Translations under genes and position numbers: made by a program | The notes under the pieces: generated by a model | Seen by the model: only the letters and a program-made list of their open reading frames with translations | What the model was told of the DNA's origin: nothing | Database searches by the model: none | Assembly (NCBI GenBank): GCA_001704765.1 | Contig: MBFK01000136.1 | Location: forward strand, 62,001-126,000 | DNA from: Sinorhizobium shofinae | GTDB lineage: Bacteria > Pseudomonadota > Alphaproteobacteria > Rhizobiales > Rhizobiaceae | DNA length: 64,000 bases | Direction of reading: 5' to 3' | In this document: positions 26,688 through 35,507 of the stretch, in pieces | Numbering within the stretch: the first letter of the stretch is position 1 | How the letters are laid out: each line of letters opens with the position of its first letter

Positions 26688-27275
26688 TCAGCCGTTGCGC
26701 ATCTTGTCTTCCCAATGGCGACGGCAGTAGGACACGTATTTCTCGTTGCCGCCGACATCGACCTGCGCCCCCTCGCGCACGACATTGCCGTCACCGTCGA
26801 GGCGCACGACCATCGTCGCCTTGCGTCCGCAATGGCAGATCGTCCTGACCTCGCGCAGTTCGTCCGCAATCGCAAGCAGGGCCATGGAGCCGGGAAAGAG
26901 CTTCCCCTGAAAATCCGTTCTCAAGCCATACGCCATGACCGGAATGCCAAGGCGATCGGCGACGCGCGCAAGCTGCCAGACCTGGTCCTCGCCGAGGAAT
27001 TGCGCCTCGTCGACGAAAACGCAGGCGATGTCGCCGGAACCGTCGACGTTCAGGCGCTCGATGAGGGCGTAGAGATCGTCGCCCCGCAGAAATGGAATCG
27101 CGTCCGACTGCAAGCCGATGCGCGACGCGATACAGCCGACCCCGGCCCGGTCGTCGAAGGCGGCGATCAGCATCACGACCCGCATGCCGCGCTCCTGATA
27201 GTTGTAGGAGGCCTGCAGGAGCAGCGTGCTCTTGCCGGCATTCATCGTCGCATAGCTGAAATAGAGCTTGGCCAT
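26688..27275 (-). CDS. tdk: Thymidine kinase
   Basis: A 195-residue type II thymidine kinase that phosphorylates thymidine with ATP in the salvage pathway. It shows the P-loop SYATMNAGKSTLLLQ at residues 7-21, the DEAQFLGEDQV Walker B/catalytic Glu region, the lasso-type segment, and zinc-site cysteines in TICHCGRKA and YVSYCRRHW. The ATG at 27275 is preferred over a GTG two codons upstream. It is followed by the broken cytochrome gene in the same orientation, with no functional link expected. Confidence 0.94.
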   Translation of the reverse strand: MAKLYFSYATMNAGKSTLLLQASYNYQERGMRVVMLIAAFDDRAGVGCIASRIGLQSDAIPFLRGDDLYALIERLNVDGSGDIACVFVDEAQFLGEDQVWQLARVADRLGIPVMAYGLRTDFQGKLFPGSMALLAIADELREVRTICHCGRKATMVVRLDGDGNVVREGAQVDVGGNEKYVSYCRRHWEDKMRNG

Positions 27276-27569
27276 GGTCACGGTTCCCAGACGTCGTTCC
27301 CGCTAAATGACGGGGCTTGCGCCCGATGGCCAGAGCGCGTCGGCGCCACCCACAGATTTTCAGCCTCGTCGGGAATCGAGCCAGCCTCCGCTCGACGGCT
27401 AGGCGATGAGTACTGACGATCGTCATTTCGTGGCCATTGCGACATTCGGCGTCGCTCTGTGCATCCCCTCAACGGATTGAGACAATACACTTCCCTCGCG
27501 CCAAGGCCTTGAATTCGGGGCGCATTGGTGTTTGGCTAAAAAAAGAACACAGGCAGGGGAACGATAACG

Positions 27570-28532
27570 ATGATAAGGACATTCTCGCTTAAATTCATGC
27601 TGGCGGGTGCCATCTGCATGGCGGCCTTGACCGCCGGAAACGCGGCCGCGGCCGCGGCCGAGGCGGAAAGCTGCGGCACTGTCCGCTTCTCCGACGTCGG
27701 CTGGACGGACATCACCGCAACGACGGCAACGGCAACCACCCTTCTCAAGGCGCTCGGCTATCAGACGGACGTCAAGGTGCTTTCGGTCCCCGTTACCTAC
27801 ACGTCTCTGAAGAACAAGGACATCGACGTCTTCCTCGGCAACTGGATGCCGACGATGGAAGCCGACATCGCGCCCTATCGCGACGATAAATCGGTCGAGA
27901 CCGTCCGCCAAAATCTCGAAGGCGCCAAATACACGCTGGCGACCAACGCCAAGGGCGTTGAACTCGGCATCAAGGACTTCAAGGACATCGCCGCCCACAA
28001 GGATGCGCTCGAAGGAAAGATCTACGGCATCGAGCCGGGCAACGACGGCAATCGCCTGATCATCGACATGGTCGAAAAGGGTACGTTCGATCTCAAGGGC
28101 TTCGAGGTCGTAGAATCCTCCGAGCAGGGCATGCTGGCGCAGGTGGCGCGCGCCGAGAAGGATGGCGAGCCGATCGTCTTCCTCGGGTGGGAGCCACATC
28201 CGATGAACGCCAACTTCAAGCTCACCTATCTCTCCGGCGGCGATGATATCTTCGGCCCGAATTTCGGCGGCGCCACCGTGCACACCAACGTGCGCGCCGG
28301 CTACACCACCGAATGCCCGAATGTCGGTGCATTGCTCAAGAATCTGAATTTCTCGCTCCAGATGGAGAACGAGATCATGGGCAAGATCCTGAACGACGGC
28401 GAAGATCCGGAGAAGGCCGCTGCAGCCTGGCTCAAGGACAACCCTTCTGCCATCGAGCCCTGGCTTGCCGGCGTGACTACCAAGGATGGCGGCGAGGGAC
28501 TGGCTGCGGTGAAGACCGCGCTTGGTCTCTGA
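27570..28532 (+). CDS. choX: Choline ABC transporter substrate-binding protein
   Basis: A 320-residue periplasmic protein with a signal peptide rich in Ala (ICMAALTAGNAAAAAAEA). The aromatic box that holds the trimethylammonium of choline in S. meliloti ChoX (Trp43, Trp90, Tyr119, Trp205) is fully present, shifted by two residues: Trp45 in SDVGWTDI, Trp92 in GNWMP, Tyr121 in AKYTLAT, and Trp207 in FLGWEPHPM. Asn158 (PGNDGNR) corresponds to the ligand-binding Asn156. It delivers choline to ChoWV. A RIME hairpin between choX and choW may make choX more abundant than the membrane parts. Confidence 0.95.
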   Translation: MIRTFSLKFMLAGAICMAALTAGNAAAAAAEAESCGTVRFSDVGWTDITATTATATTLLKALGYQTDVKVLSVPVTYTSLKNKDIDVFLGNWMPTMEADIAPYRDDKSVETVRQNLEGAKYTLATNAKGVELGIKDFKDIAAHKDALEGKIYGIEPGNDGNRLIIDMVEKGTFDLKGFEVVESSEQGMLAQVARAEKDGEPIVFLGWEPHPMNANFKLTYLSGGDDIFGPNFGGATVHTNVRAGYTTECPNVGALLKNLNFSLQMENEIMGKILNDGEDPEKAAAAWLKDNPSAIEPWLAGVTTKDGGEGLAAVKTALGL

Positions 28533-28537
28533 TTGCC

Positions 28538-28638
28538 GTAGCGCCGCGCGTCCATTCAGACGCGCAAAGGTCGCTGCAGCACTCCGAATTACTGCATGCT
28601 TCTATCCTGAATCGGCTCTGATTGAAGGAAACATGCAG
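28538..28638 (+). repeat. RIME-type element, copy 2, inside the cho operon
   Basis: It carries GTAGCGCCGCGCGTC...GACGCGCAAAGGTCGCTGCAG, then CTGCATGCTTCTATC...GAAGGAAACATGCAG: two palindromes in the same order as copy 3. It begins six bases after the choX stop and ends about 80 bases before choW. Confidence 0.8.
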
Positions 28639-28716
28639 TCGGGCGGGGAAACTCCCCGCCTTTTCCACCGCTTCATGCGATCCAGTGTTTGACCCTGACA
28701 AGAGGGATCCAGTTTC

Positions 28717-29562
28717 GTGGAATTTCTGACTGAAAATCGCATCCCGCTCGGCGGCTGGGCCAAGGCGTTCGTCGACTGGCTGACAACGAATTTCGAGCTG
28801 TTCTTCGACCAGCTCGCAAATCTGCTCTCGGGGATCATCTCCGTTCTGCTCTACATCCTCCAGACGCCGCACCCGCTCATCGTCATCGCTGTCGTGACCG
28901 CACTTGCGTGGTGGTTCCGCCGTTCCATCGGCATTGCCCTCTTCACCTGTCTTGGGCTGCTCTTGATCGTCAATCAGGGATACTGGCAGGAAACTACGGA
29001 GACGCTGGCGCTGGTGCTCGCAGCGAGCTTCGTCAGCATGGCCGTCGGCGTGCCCCTCGGCATAGCGGCAGCCCGGCGTGCGTGGATCTACTCGATCATG
29101 CGCCCGATCCTCGACCTGATGCAGACGATCCCGACCTTCGTCTACCTCATTCCGGCGCTGATCCTCTTCGGTCTCGGCATGGTGCCCGGGCTGATTGCCA
29201 CCGTCATTTTCGCCATTCCCGCGCCGATCCGCCTGACGCGTCTCGGCATTATCTCGACGCCTCCGTCGCTCGTCGAGGCGGCCGAATCCTTCGGCGCCAC
29301 ACCATGGCAGGTGCTGCGCAAGGTAGAGATCCCCTTCGCGATGCCGCAGATCATGGCCGGGCTTACGCAGACGATCATGCTGTCCCTGTCGATGGTGGTC
29401 ATCGCCGCGCTCGTCGGTGCCGACGGCCTCGGTGTGCCCGTCCTTCGGGCGCTGAACACGGTCAACATCGCCAGGGGGTTCGAGTCCGGGCTCTGTATCG
29501 TCATCCTGGCCATCGTCCTTGACCGTCTTTTCCGCTCGTCCGATGAAGGAGAAGGCGCATGA
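28717..29562 (+). CDS. choW: Choline ABC transporter permease
   Basis: A 281-residue inner-membrane permease of the OpuAB/ProW type starting at GTG after AGAGGGATCC. The N-terminal amphipathic part is followed by six to seven membrane helices (for example IVIAVVTALAWWFRRSIG, VVIAALVGADGLGVPVL). The EAA-loop signature for contact with the ATPase is VEAAESFGATPWQVLRKVEI near residues 185-205. The stop overlaps the choV start by four bases. No fused substrate-binding domain is present; ChoX fills that role. Confidence 0.93.
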   Translation: MEFLTENRIPLGGWAKAFVDWLTTNFELFFDQLANLLSGIISVLLYILQTPHPLIVIAVVTALAWWFRRSIGIALFTCLGLLLIVNQGYWQETTETLALVLAASFVSMAVGVPLGIAAARRAWIYSIMRPILDLMQTIPTFVYLIPALILFGLGMVPGLIATVIFAIPAPIRLTRLGIISTPPSLVEAAESFGATPWQVLRKVEIPFAMPQIMAGLTQTIMLSLSMVVIAALVGADGLGVPVLRALNTVNIARGFESGLCIVILAIVLDRLFRSSDEGEGA

Positions 29563-30608
29563 CCGAAGCCGTTGTTTTCAAGAATGTCGACATCATCTTC
29601 GGCAAGAACCCCCAGTCTGCCCTGCAGATGGTCGATCAGGGCAAGACCCGCGACGAGATCGGCGCTGCCACAGGCCTCGTGCTCGGCGTTGCCGGCGCCT
29701 CGCTGGCGATCCACGAAGGCGAAATCCTCGTGCTGATGGGCTTGTCCGGCTCCGGCAAGTCGACGCTGCTCAGGGCCGTCAACGGCCTTGCCCCGGTCGT
29801 TCGCGGCCAGGTCGAGGTCAAGACGCCGAGCGGATCGCTGAACCCATATCGCTGCAATGCAAAAGCCTTGCGCGACTTCCGCATGCACACCGTGTCGATG
29901 GTGTTTCAGCAATTCGCCCTGCTTCCCTGGCGCACGGTGGCCGACAATGTCGGCTTCGGCCTCGAGCTGGCCGGCGTTGCCGACGCCGAGCGAAAAAAGC
30001 GCGTCGGCGAGCAGCTTGAACTCGTCAATCTGACCAAGTGGGCAGACCGCAAGGTGAACGAGCTTTCGGGCGGCATGCAGCAGCGCGTCGGCCTTGCGCG
30101 GGCTTTCGCCACCGGCGCCCCCATCCTCCTGATGGACGAGCCGTTCTCGGCCCTCGACCCGCTGATCCGCACGCGTCTGCAGGACGAGTTGCTCGAATTC
30201 CAGCGGCGGCTGAAGAAGACGATCATCTTCGTCAGCCACGACCTGGACGAGGCCTTCCGCATCGGCAATCGCATCGCCATCATGGAGGGCGGGAGGATCA
30301 TCCAGTGCGGTACGCCGCAGGAGATCGTCAAGAATCCCGCCAACCAATACGTGGCCGATTTCGTCCAGCACATGAACCCGATCACCATGCTGACGGCGAA
30401 AGACGTGATGCAGACGGGCGTCGAGCGGGCCGCTGCCAATACCGGCGTGACGGCAACCGCCAAGCCCACGACGCCGCTCGTTGACATCCTCGACGCCATG
30501 TCCCGCCAGCCGGGCAGCATCGGCGTCGTCGATAACGGCGCGGTGGTCGGGACCATCGACGCGCAAAACATCGTCGAAGGCTTGACGCGCCACCGCAGCA
30601 AAGATTGA
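29559..30608 (+). CDS. choV: Choline ABC transporter ATP-binding protein
   Basis: A 349-residue ATPase with Walker A GLSGSGKSTLL (about residue 61), Q-loop VFQQFALLPW, signature LSGGMQQRVGLARA, Walker B ILLMDEPFSALDP and switch His in FVSHDLDEA. It has the extended N-terminus of ProV/OpuAA proteins. The C-terminal 90 residues are shorter than a tandem CBS pair and keep only one recognisable segment (IGVVDNGAVVGTIDAQNIVE). It energises choline import. A strong terminator follows. Confidence 0.94.
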   Translation: MTEAVVFKNVDIIFGKNPQSALQMVDQGKTRDEIGAATGLVLGVAGASLAIHEGEILVLMGLSGSGKSTLLRAVNGLAPVVRGQVEVKTPSGSLNPYRCNAKALRDFRMHTVSMVFQQFALLPWRTVADNVGFGLELAGVADAERKKRVGEQLELVNLTKWADRKVNELSGGMQQRVGLARAFATGAPILLMDEPFSALDPLIRTRLQDELLEFQRRLKKTIIFVSHDLDEAFRIGNRIAIMEGGRIIQCGTPQEIVKNPANQYVADFVQHMNPITMLTAKDVMQTGVERAAANTGVTATAKPTTPLVDILDAMSRQPGSIGVVDNGAVVGTIDAQNIVEGLTRHRSKD

Positions 30609-30629
30609 CGCGAGAAACCGAGCGGTTCA

Positions 30630-30664
30630 AAAAAAGCCTGGAGCAGCCGCTCCGGGCTTTTTTT
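30630..30664 (+). terminator. Terminator of choXWV
   Basis: A-rich arm, then AGCCTGGAGC-AGCC-GCTCCGGGCT and six T. It is symmetric enough to act in both directions and separates the cho operon from the HugZ-like gene. Confidence 0.9.
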
Positions 30665-30693
30665 GGGTACGGCTCACGGCGAGGAAGCACATC

Positions 30694-31437
30694 ATGAGCG
30701 ACAAACCGAACGTCTTGCGTGAGACCGACGACGACGCGCGCAAGCTTGCCCGAGTATTGCTCCGGTCAGCGCGTAGCGGCGCGCTCGCAGTGCTCGAACC
30801 TGAAGGTAATGGCTTCCCCTTTGTCAGCCGTGTGTTGATCGGCATCGACATCGACGGAACGCCGGTCATCCTAGTCTCGCGGCTTTCGACCCACACCCAG
30901 GCGATGCTTTCCGATCGGCGCGCATCTCTGCTGACAGGTGAGCCGGGCAAGGGCGATCCCCTCGCCCATCCGCGCCTTACCGTTCAATGCGAGGCCGAGG
31001 AGGTTGCGCGCGAGAGCGCCGCGCATGGCCGCATCCGCGATCGTTTTCTTCGCCGCCATCCCAAGGCCCGGCTCTATGTCGATTTTCCTGATTTCGGCTT
31101 TTTCCGCCTTACGCCGCTACGCGCCAGCCTCAATGGCGGCTTCGGCCGTGCCTATGCGCTGACTGACAAGGACCTCGTCATTGCTTCGCCGGCCGTGGCC
31201 GCGCTCGCCGAGATGGAGAACAGCGCGATCGAGCACATGAACGCCGATCACCGAGATGCCGTGAAGCATTATGCGACAGTCCACTGCCGCGCGGGGGATG
31301 GCGACTGGACGATCGTGGGAATCGATGCGGCCGGTCTCGATCTTTCCGACGGAGAGAGATTGCAACGTCTCGAATTTGAAGCGCTTATCGAGGACACGGC
31401 GCAGTTGCGGCCAATTTTGAAAAAACTTAACGATTAA
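30694..31437 (+). CDS. HugZ-like haem-utilisation / pyridoxamine-oxidase-fold protein
   Basis: A 247-residue protein with an N-terminal split-barrel FMN/haem domain (residues 15-160: LRSARSGALAVLEPEGNGFP, VSRLSTHTQAMLSDRRASLL) and a C-terminal DUF2470-type domain containing EHMNADHRDAVKHYA near residue 180. This two-part layout is that of HugZ/HutZ proteins that bind and may degrade haem. The His-rich stretch in the C-domain is where haem contacts are found in the family. Iron regulation is not evident here. Activity is inferred from fold only. Confidence 0.8.
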   Translation: MSDKPNVLRETDDDARKLARVLLRSARSGALAVLEPEGNGFPFVSRVLIGIDIDGTPVILVSRLSTHTQAMLSDRRASLLTGEPGKGDPLAHPRLTVQCEAEEVARESAAHGRIRDRFLRRHPKARLYVDFPDFGFFRLTPLRASLNGGFGRAYALTDKDLVIASPAVAALAEMENSAIEHMNADHRDAVKHYATVHCRAGDGDWTIVGIDAAGLDLSDGERLQRLEFEALIEDTAQLRPILKKLND

Positions 31438-31484
31438 TCGGCACTTAGCTACCCCCAATTCTTGCAGTGGGTGGTTGCCCTTTT

Positions 31485-31500
31485 ATGCATCACGTCTAAT
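31485..31500 (-). promoter_or_regulatory. NolR box upstream of nolR
   Basis: Read on the minus strand the site is ATTAG-N9-AT, an exact fit to the published NolR consensus (A/T)TTAG-N9-A(T/A). A near match, CTTAG-N9-AT, lies on the plus strand at 31444-31459. Both lie within 100 bp of the nolR start, as expected for autorepression. Confidence 0.7.
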
Positions 31501-31544
31501 TATCGTGCTTCGTAAAACATAACTACGTGTGATGTAATTCTCGC

Positions 31545-31901
31545 ATGGAGCACGCAATGCAGCCTCTTTCGCCTGAAAAACACGAGGAAGCCGAGATCGC
31601 AGCCGGTTTCCTCTCGGCCATGGCAAATCCAAAACGCTTGCTCATTCTCGACTCTCTGGTCAAGGAAGAAATGGCGGTAGGCGCATTGGCCAATAAGGTC
31701 GGGCTGAGCCAGTCGGCTCTTTCCCAGCACCTCTCGAAGTTGCGTGCCCAGAATCTGGTTAGCACCCGTCGTGACGCGCAGACGATTTATTATTCGAGTT
31801 CGTCCGATGCCGTCATGAAGATTTTGGGCGCACTCTCCGAGATTTACGGCGCAGCCGCGAGCGTCGTCGTAGAAAAGCCCCTCGTGCGCAAGTCGGCCTG
31901 A
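31545..31901 (+). CDS. nolR: NolR, ArsR-family repressor of nodulation genes
   Basis: A 118-residue winged-helix repressor that in Sinorhizobium turns down nodABC, nodD and itself. The helix-turn-helix is visible as VGALANKVGLSQSALSQHLS, followed by KLRAQNLVSTRRDAQTIYYS for the wing. Metal-binding cysteines of classical ArsR proteins are absent, as in known NolR. The whole frame is intact; the S. meliloti 1021 allele is frameshifted. GGAG six bases before the ATG at 31557 suggests that translation may begin at MQPLSPEKH, four codons into the annotated form. Confidence 0.93.
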   Translation: MEHAMQPLSPEKHEEAEIAAGFLSAMANPKRLLILDSLVKEEMAVGALANKVGLSQSALSQHLSKLRAQNLVSTRRDAQTIYYSSSSDAVMKILGALSEIYGAAASVVVEKPLVRKSA

Positions 31902-31936
31902 CTCCCAAGACGCCGACAAGAGCTGGCGAAGTCCAA

Positions 31937-31972
31937 AAGCCCCGACGAGCAATCGCGCGGGGCTTATTTTTT
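31937..31972 (+). terminator. Terminator of nolR
   Basis: AAGCCCCG ... CGGGGCTT (31937-31944 and 31958-31965) followed by ATTTTTT forms a typical intrinsic terminator 36 bp after the nolR stop. Confidence 0.9.
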
Positions 31973-32113
31973 GCGCAAGAGCGAAAAGCCGCAAGACGTC
32001 GGCAGGCTTGACGCTCACAGGGGCGCTGATAATTTGACCAACGGGTAAAAGAATCCGGATCCGGTCCAGCTGCTCGCGCCGCCGGCAACAAGATCCGCCG
32101 AGGAGAACAGGAC

Positions 32114-33442
32114 ATGTCGAACCGTCTTAACACCACCCCGAACGATCTGCGCGCCTTCTGGATGCCGTTCACCGCCAATCGGCAGTTCAAGAAGGAGCCG
32201 CGCCTCTTCGTCGGCGCCAAGGACATGTACTACACCACTCATGACGGGCGGACTGTGCTCGATGGAACGGCGGGGCTCTGGTGCGTCAATGCCGGTCACT
32301 GTCGGCCGAAGATCACCGAGGCGATCCGTGAACAGGCGGGCGAACTTGACTATGCGCCGGCCTTTCAACTTGGCCATCCGAAGGCGTTCGAACTTGCCAA
32401 CCGGCTCGTCGATATCGCGCCCGAGGGCCTGAACCATGTTCTCTACACCAACTCCGGTTCAGAGTCGGTCGACACCGCCTTGAAGGTGGCGCTAGCCTAT
32501 CACCGCGCCAAGGGCAACGGCTCGCGCTTCCGCCTCATCGGCCGCGAACGCGGCTATCACGGTGTCAATTTCGGCGGCATCTCGGTCGGCGGCATCGTCG
32601 CCAACCGCAAGATGTTCGGCACGCTGCTGACGGGCGTCGACCACTTGCCGCACACCCACCTGCCGGCCAAAAACGCCTTCACCCGCGGCGAGCCCGAGCA
32701 TGGCGCCGATCTCGCGAGTGAATTGGAGCGGATCGTCACCCTCCACGATGCCTCGACGATCGCCGCCGTCATCGTCGAGCCGGTCGCCGGCTCCACCGGC
32801 GTGCTTATCCCGCCGAAGGGCTATCTTCAGAAGCTGCGCGAGATCTGCACCAAGCACGGCATCCTCTTGATCTTCGACGAGGTCATCACCGGCTTCGGCC
32901 GCCTCGGCACGCCCTTTGCCGCGCAATATTTCGACGTCAAACCGGATATCATTACCACCGCCAAGGGCCTCACCAACGGCGTGATTCCGATGGGCGCGGT
33001 GTTCGTCACCTCGGAAATCCACGATGCGTTCATGACCGGGCCGGAGCATCTCATCGAATTCTTCCACGGCTATACCTATTCCGGCAACCCGATCGCCTCG
33101 GCGGCCGCACTCGGAACGCTCGACACCTACAAGGAAGAAGGGCTTTTGACGCGCGCTGCCGAGCTCGCCTCCTATTGGGAAGAGGCGCTGCATTCGCTGA
33201 AGGATTGCCCGCATGTGATCGATATCCGTAACATCGGTCTGATCGGCGCGGTCGAGCTCGAGCCGATCGCCGGAGAGCCGACGAAACGCGCCTTCTCCGC
33301 CTTCCTGAAGGCTTACGAGAAAGGGCTGTTGATCCGCACGACCGGCGATATCATCGCGCTGTCGCCGCCGCTGATCATCGAGAAACACCAGATCGACGAA
33401 CTCTTCGACAAGCTGCGCGACGTTCTGAAGAACAATATCTGA
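32114..33442 (+). CDS. Omega-amino acid:pyruvate aminotransferase, class III
   Basis: A 442-residue PLP enzyme of the beta-alanine/omega-amino acid aminotransferase group. The start [12 protein letters not shown] is typical of these. The PLP lysine lies in [10 protein letters not shown] (near residue 286). The cofactor-contact Asp is in [14 protein letters not shown], the phosphate loop is [13 protein letters not shown], and YHG in [11 protein letters not shown]. It moves the terminal amino group of beta-alanine, taurine-like or other omega-amines to pyruvate. GAGGAGAACAGG before the ATG supports the start. An ABC hairpin separates it from adeC. Confidence 0.88.
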   Translation: MSNRLNTTPNDLRAFWMPFTANRQFKKEPRLFVGAKDMYYTTHDGRTVLDGTAGLWCVNAGHCRPKITEAIREQAGELDYAPAFQLGHPKAFELANRLVDIAPEGLNHVLYTNSGSESVDTALKVALAYHRAKGNGSRFRLIGRERGYHGVNFGGISVGGIVANRKMFGTLLTGVDHLPHTHLPAKNAFTRGEPEHGADLASELERIVTLHDASTIAAVIVEPVAGSTGVLIPPKGYLQKLREICTKHGILLIFDEVITGFGRLGTPFAAQYFDVKPDIITTAKGLTNGVIPMGAVFVTSEIHDAFMTGPEHLIEFFHGYTYSGNPIASAAALGTLDTYKEEGLLTRAAELASYWEEALHSLKDCPHVIDIRNIGLIGAVELEPIAGEPTKRAFSAFLKAYEKGLLIRTTGDIIALSPPLIIEKHQIDELFDKLRDVLKNNI

Positions 33443-33465
33443 GAATTCAGCCTCGCGCTTCTCGA

Positions 33466-33494
33466 ACCCTTTCCCCGCGCGCGGGGAGAGGGTT
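33466..33494. repeat. Short ABC-type palindrome, copy 2
   Basis: AACCCTTTCCCCGCGC-GCGGGGAGAGGGTT forms a 14-bp stem with one mismatch region. It lies 24 bp after the aminotransferase stop and could act as its 3' hairpin. Confidence 0.75.
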
Positions 33495-33530
33495 ATTCTC
33501 ATCAGCAAAGCAGCAGGGGCGAGGTGCAGC

Positions 33531-35228
33531 ATGTCCGAAGCGCTGGAACGTTTGATCGATCAGGGCGTCGGCCGAAAGCCGGCCGACATCGTGCTCAAGG
33601 GCGGGCGGTTCTTCGATCTCGTCACCGGCGAACTTGTCGCGTCCGACATTGCCATCTCGAGCGACCGGATCGTCGGCACCTGCGGCGACTACGAGGGGTG
33701 CGAGGAGATCGACATCTCCGGTCGCATTGTCGTCCCCGGCTTCATCGACACGCATCTGCACATCGAATCCTCGCTCGTCACCCCGCACGAATTCGACCGT
33801 TGCGTCCTGCCGCTCGGCATCACCACAGCGATCTGCGATCCGCACGAAATCGCCAATGTGCTGGGTACCGAAGGTATCCAGTTCTTCCTGGATTCGGCGA
33901 TGGAAACGATCATGGACATCCGCGTCCAGCTTTCCTCCTGCGTGCCGGCAACGCATCTTGAGACGGCCGGTGCCGATCTGCCGATCGAGCGGCTCACGCC
34001 CTTTCGCCATCACCCGAAGGTGATCGGCCTTGCCGAATTCATGAATTTCCCCGGCGTCATCCACAAGGATCCGGTGTGCCTCGCCAAGCTCGACGCCTTC
34101 CAGGGCCGCCACATCGATGGCCATGCACCGCTGCTGCGCGGCAAGGACCTGAACGGTTACCTCGCAACCGGCATCCGCACCGACCACGAATGCACGAGCG
34201 CGGAAGAAGCGCTCGAAAAGATCCGCAAGGGCATGCACATTCTCGTGCGCGAAGGGTCGGTGTCGAAGGACTTGCATGCACTGATGCCGATCATCACCGA
34301 GCGGCTATCGCCCTATCTGGCGCTCTGCACGGACGATCGCAATCCGCTCGACATCGCCGAACAGGGCCATCTCGACCACATGATCCGCACGGCGATCGCC
34401 GCGGGCGTCGAGCCGCTGGCGATCTATCGCGCCGCCTCGATCTCGGCGGCGCGTGCCTTCGGCCTCAGCGACCGCGGCCTTGTGGCGCCAGGATGGCGGG
34501 CCGATCTCGTCGTCGTCGACAGCCTTGAGAACTGCAAGGCGCAGATGGTCTTTTCGGGCGGGAAACGTGTGACCGACGCTCTCTTTGCCCGGCGCAAGCC
34601 TGTCGAGCCGGTGGGGCTCGACAGCGTCAAGGCGGGTGAGATCAAGGCAGCTGATTTCTCTGTGCCTTATAGCGAGGGCGAGACCTCCGTGATCGGCGTG
34701 CTGCCCGGCAAGATCATCACCGAGCATCGTCGCTACCACCTGCCGGCGGAAGGCAACCAGACCGGCCCCGATCTCAGCCGCGATATCATCAAGGTTGCCG
34801 TTATCGAACGACACGGCATCAACGGCAACCATGCCAACGGCTTCGTCCAGGGCTTCGGCCTGAAGAAGGGTGCGATCGCCTCCACTGTCGGCCACGACAG
34901 CCACAATATCTGCGTCGTCGGCGTCAACGAGGAAGACATGGCAGTTGCCGCAAATCACCTTGGTGCGATCAGGGGCGGTTTCGTCGTCGTCGAGGATGGC
35001 AAGGTGACCGGCGAGATCGCATTGCCTATCGCCGGACTGATGAGCCTCGAGCCTTACGAGCGGGTGCGTGATATCCTCCACCATCTGCGCCAGGCAGCCT
35101 TCGCCCTCGGCGCGACGCTGGAGGAACCCTTCCTGCAGCTTGCCTTCCTGCCGCTACCGGTGATCCCGCACCTGAAGATTTCAGATCGCGGCCTCGTCGA
35201 TGTGGACAAGTTCGCGCTGATCGGGTGA
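33531..35228 (+). CDS. adeC: Adenine deaminase
   Basis: A 565-residue amidohydrolase that deaminates adenine to hypoxanthine, feeding the purine catabolic genes near 49-61 kb. Family landmarks: [15 protein letters not shown] for the first metal histidines, [52 protein letters not shown], and [10 protein letters not shown] for the metal Asp. The second half holds the adenine deaminase C-terminal domain with [21 protein letters not shown]. Ribosome site GGGGCGAGG precedes the ATG. Confidence 0.93.
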   Translation: MSEALERLIDQGVGRKPADIVLKGGRFFDLVTGELVASDIAISSDRIVGTCGDYEGCEEIDISGRIVVPGFIDTHLHIESSLVTPHEFDRCVLPLGITTAICDPHEIANVLGTEGIQFFLDSAMETIMDIRVQLSSCVPATHLETAGADLPIERLTPFRHHPKVIGLAEFMNFPGVIHKDPVCLAKLDAFQGRHIDGHAPLLRGKDLNGYLATGIRTDHECTSAEEALEKIRKGMHILVREGSVSKDLHALMPIITERLSPYLALCTDDRNPLDIAEQGHLDHMIRTAIAAGVEPLAIYRAASISAARAFGLSDRGLVAPGWRADLVVVDSLENCKAQMVFSGGKRVTDALFARRKPVEPVGLDSVKAGEIKAADFSVPYSEGETSVIGVLPGKIITEHRRYHLPAEGNQTGPDLSRDIIKVAVIERHGINGNHANGFVQGFGLKKGAIASTVGHDSHNICVVGVNEEDMAVAANHLGAIRGGFVVVEDGKVTGEIALPIAGLMSLEPYERVRDILHHLRQAAFALGATLEEPFLQLAFLPLPVIPHLKISDRGLVDVDKFALIG

Positions 35229-35357
35229 GTTAGCGCAGGCCCGTCGCTCTTAGCGACCGGTAAGACTTGCGGTGTTTGTCATCCTCGGGTCGACACGAGG
35301 ATCCACTCACAAGCCACTGAAGCTCAAATAAGTAGTGCCAGCAGCCCGCCCTACTCG

Positions 35358-35469
35358 TACAGCGCCGTGTGTCTTATCAGACGCAATCAGACGCACAAAG
35401 GTCGCTTAGCACTTTGAATTGCTGCATGTTTTTATCCTTAAATCGGCTCCGATTTAAGGAAACATGCAG
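35358..35469 (+). repeat. RIME-type element, copy 3
   Basis: The most regular copy in the window. It opens with ACAGCGCCGTGTGTC...AGACGCACAAAGGTCGCT, then CTGCATGTTTTTATCCTTAA ATCGG CTCCG ATTTAAGGAAACATGCAG. It lies between adeC and the convergent alpha-glucosidase gene. Confidence 0.85.
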
Positions 35470-35507
35470 TAGGTCCTTACGATGTGCCCTTGCCTTGGAT
35501 CCTCGGG

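Noticed and set aside
29142..30593. A 483-codon frame antisense to choW and choV
   Set aside because: choW and choV are well supported, and the antisense protein is a reverse-frame image of the ABC motifs.
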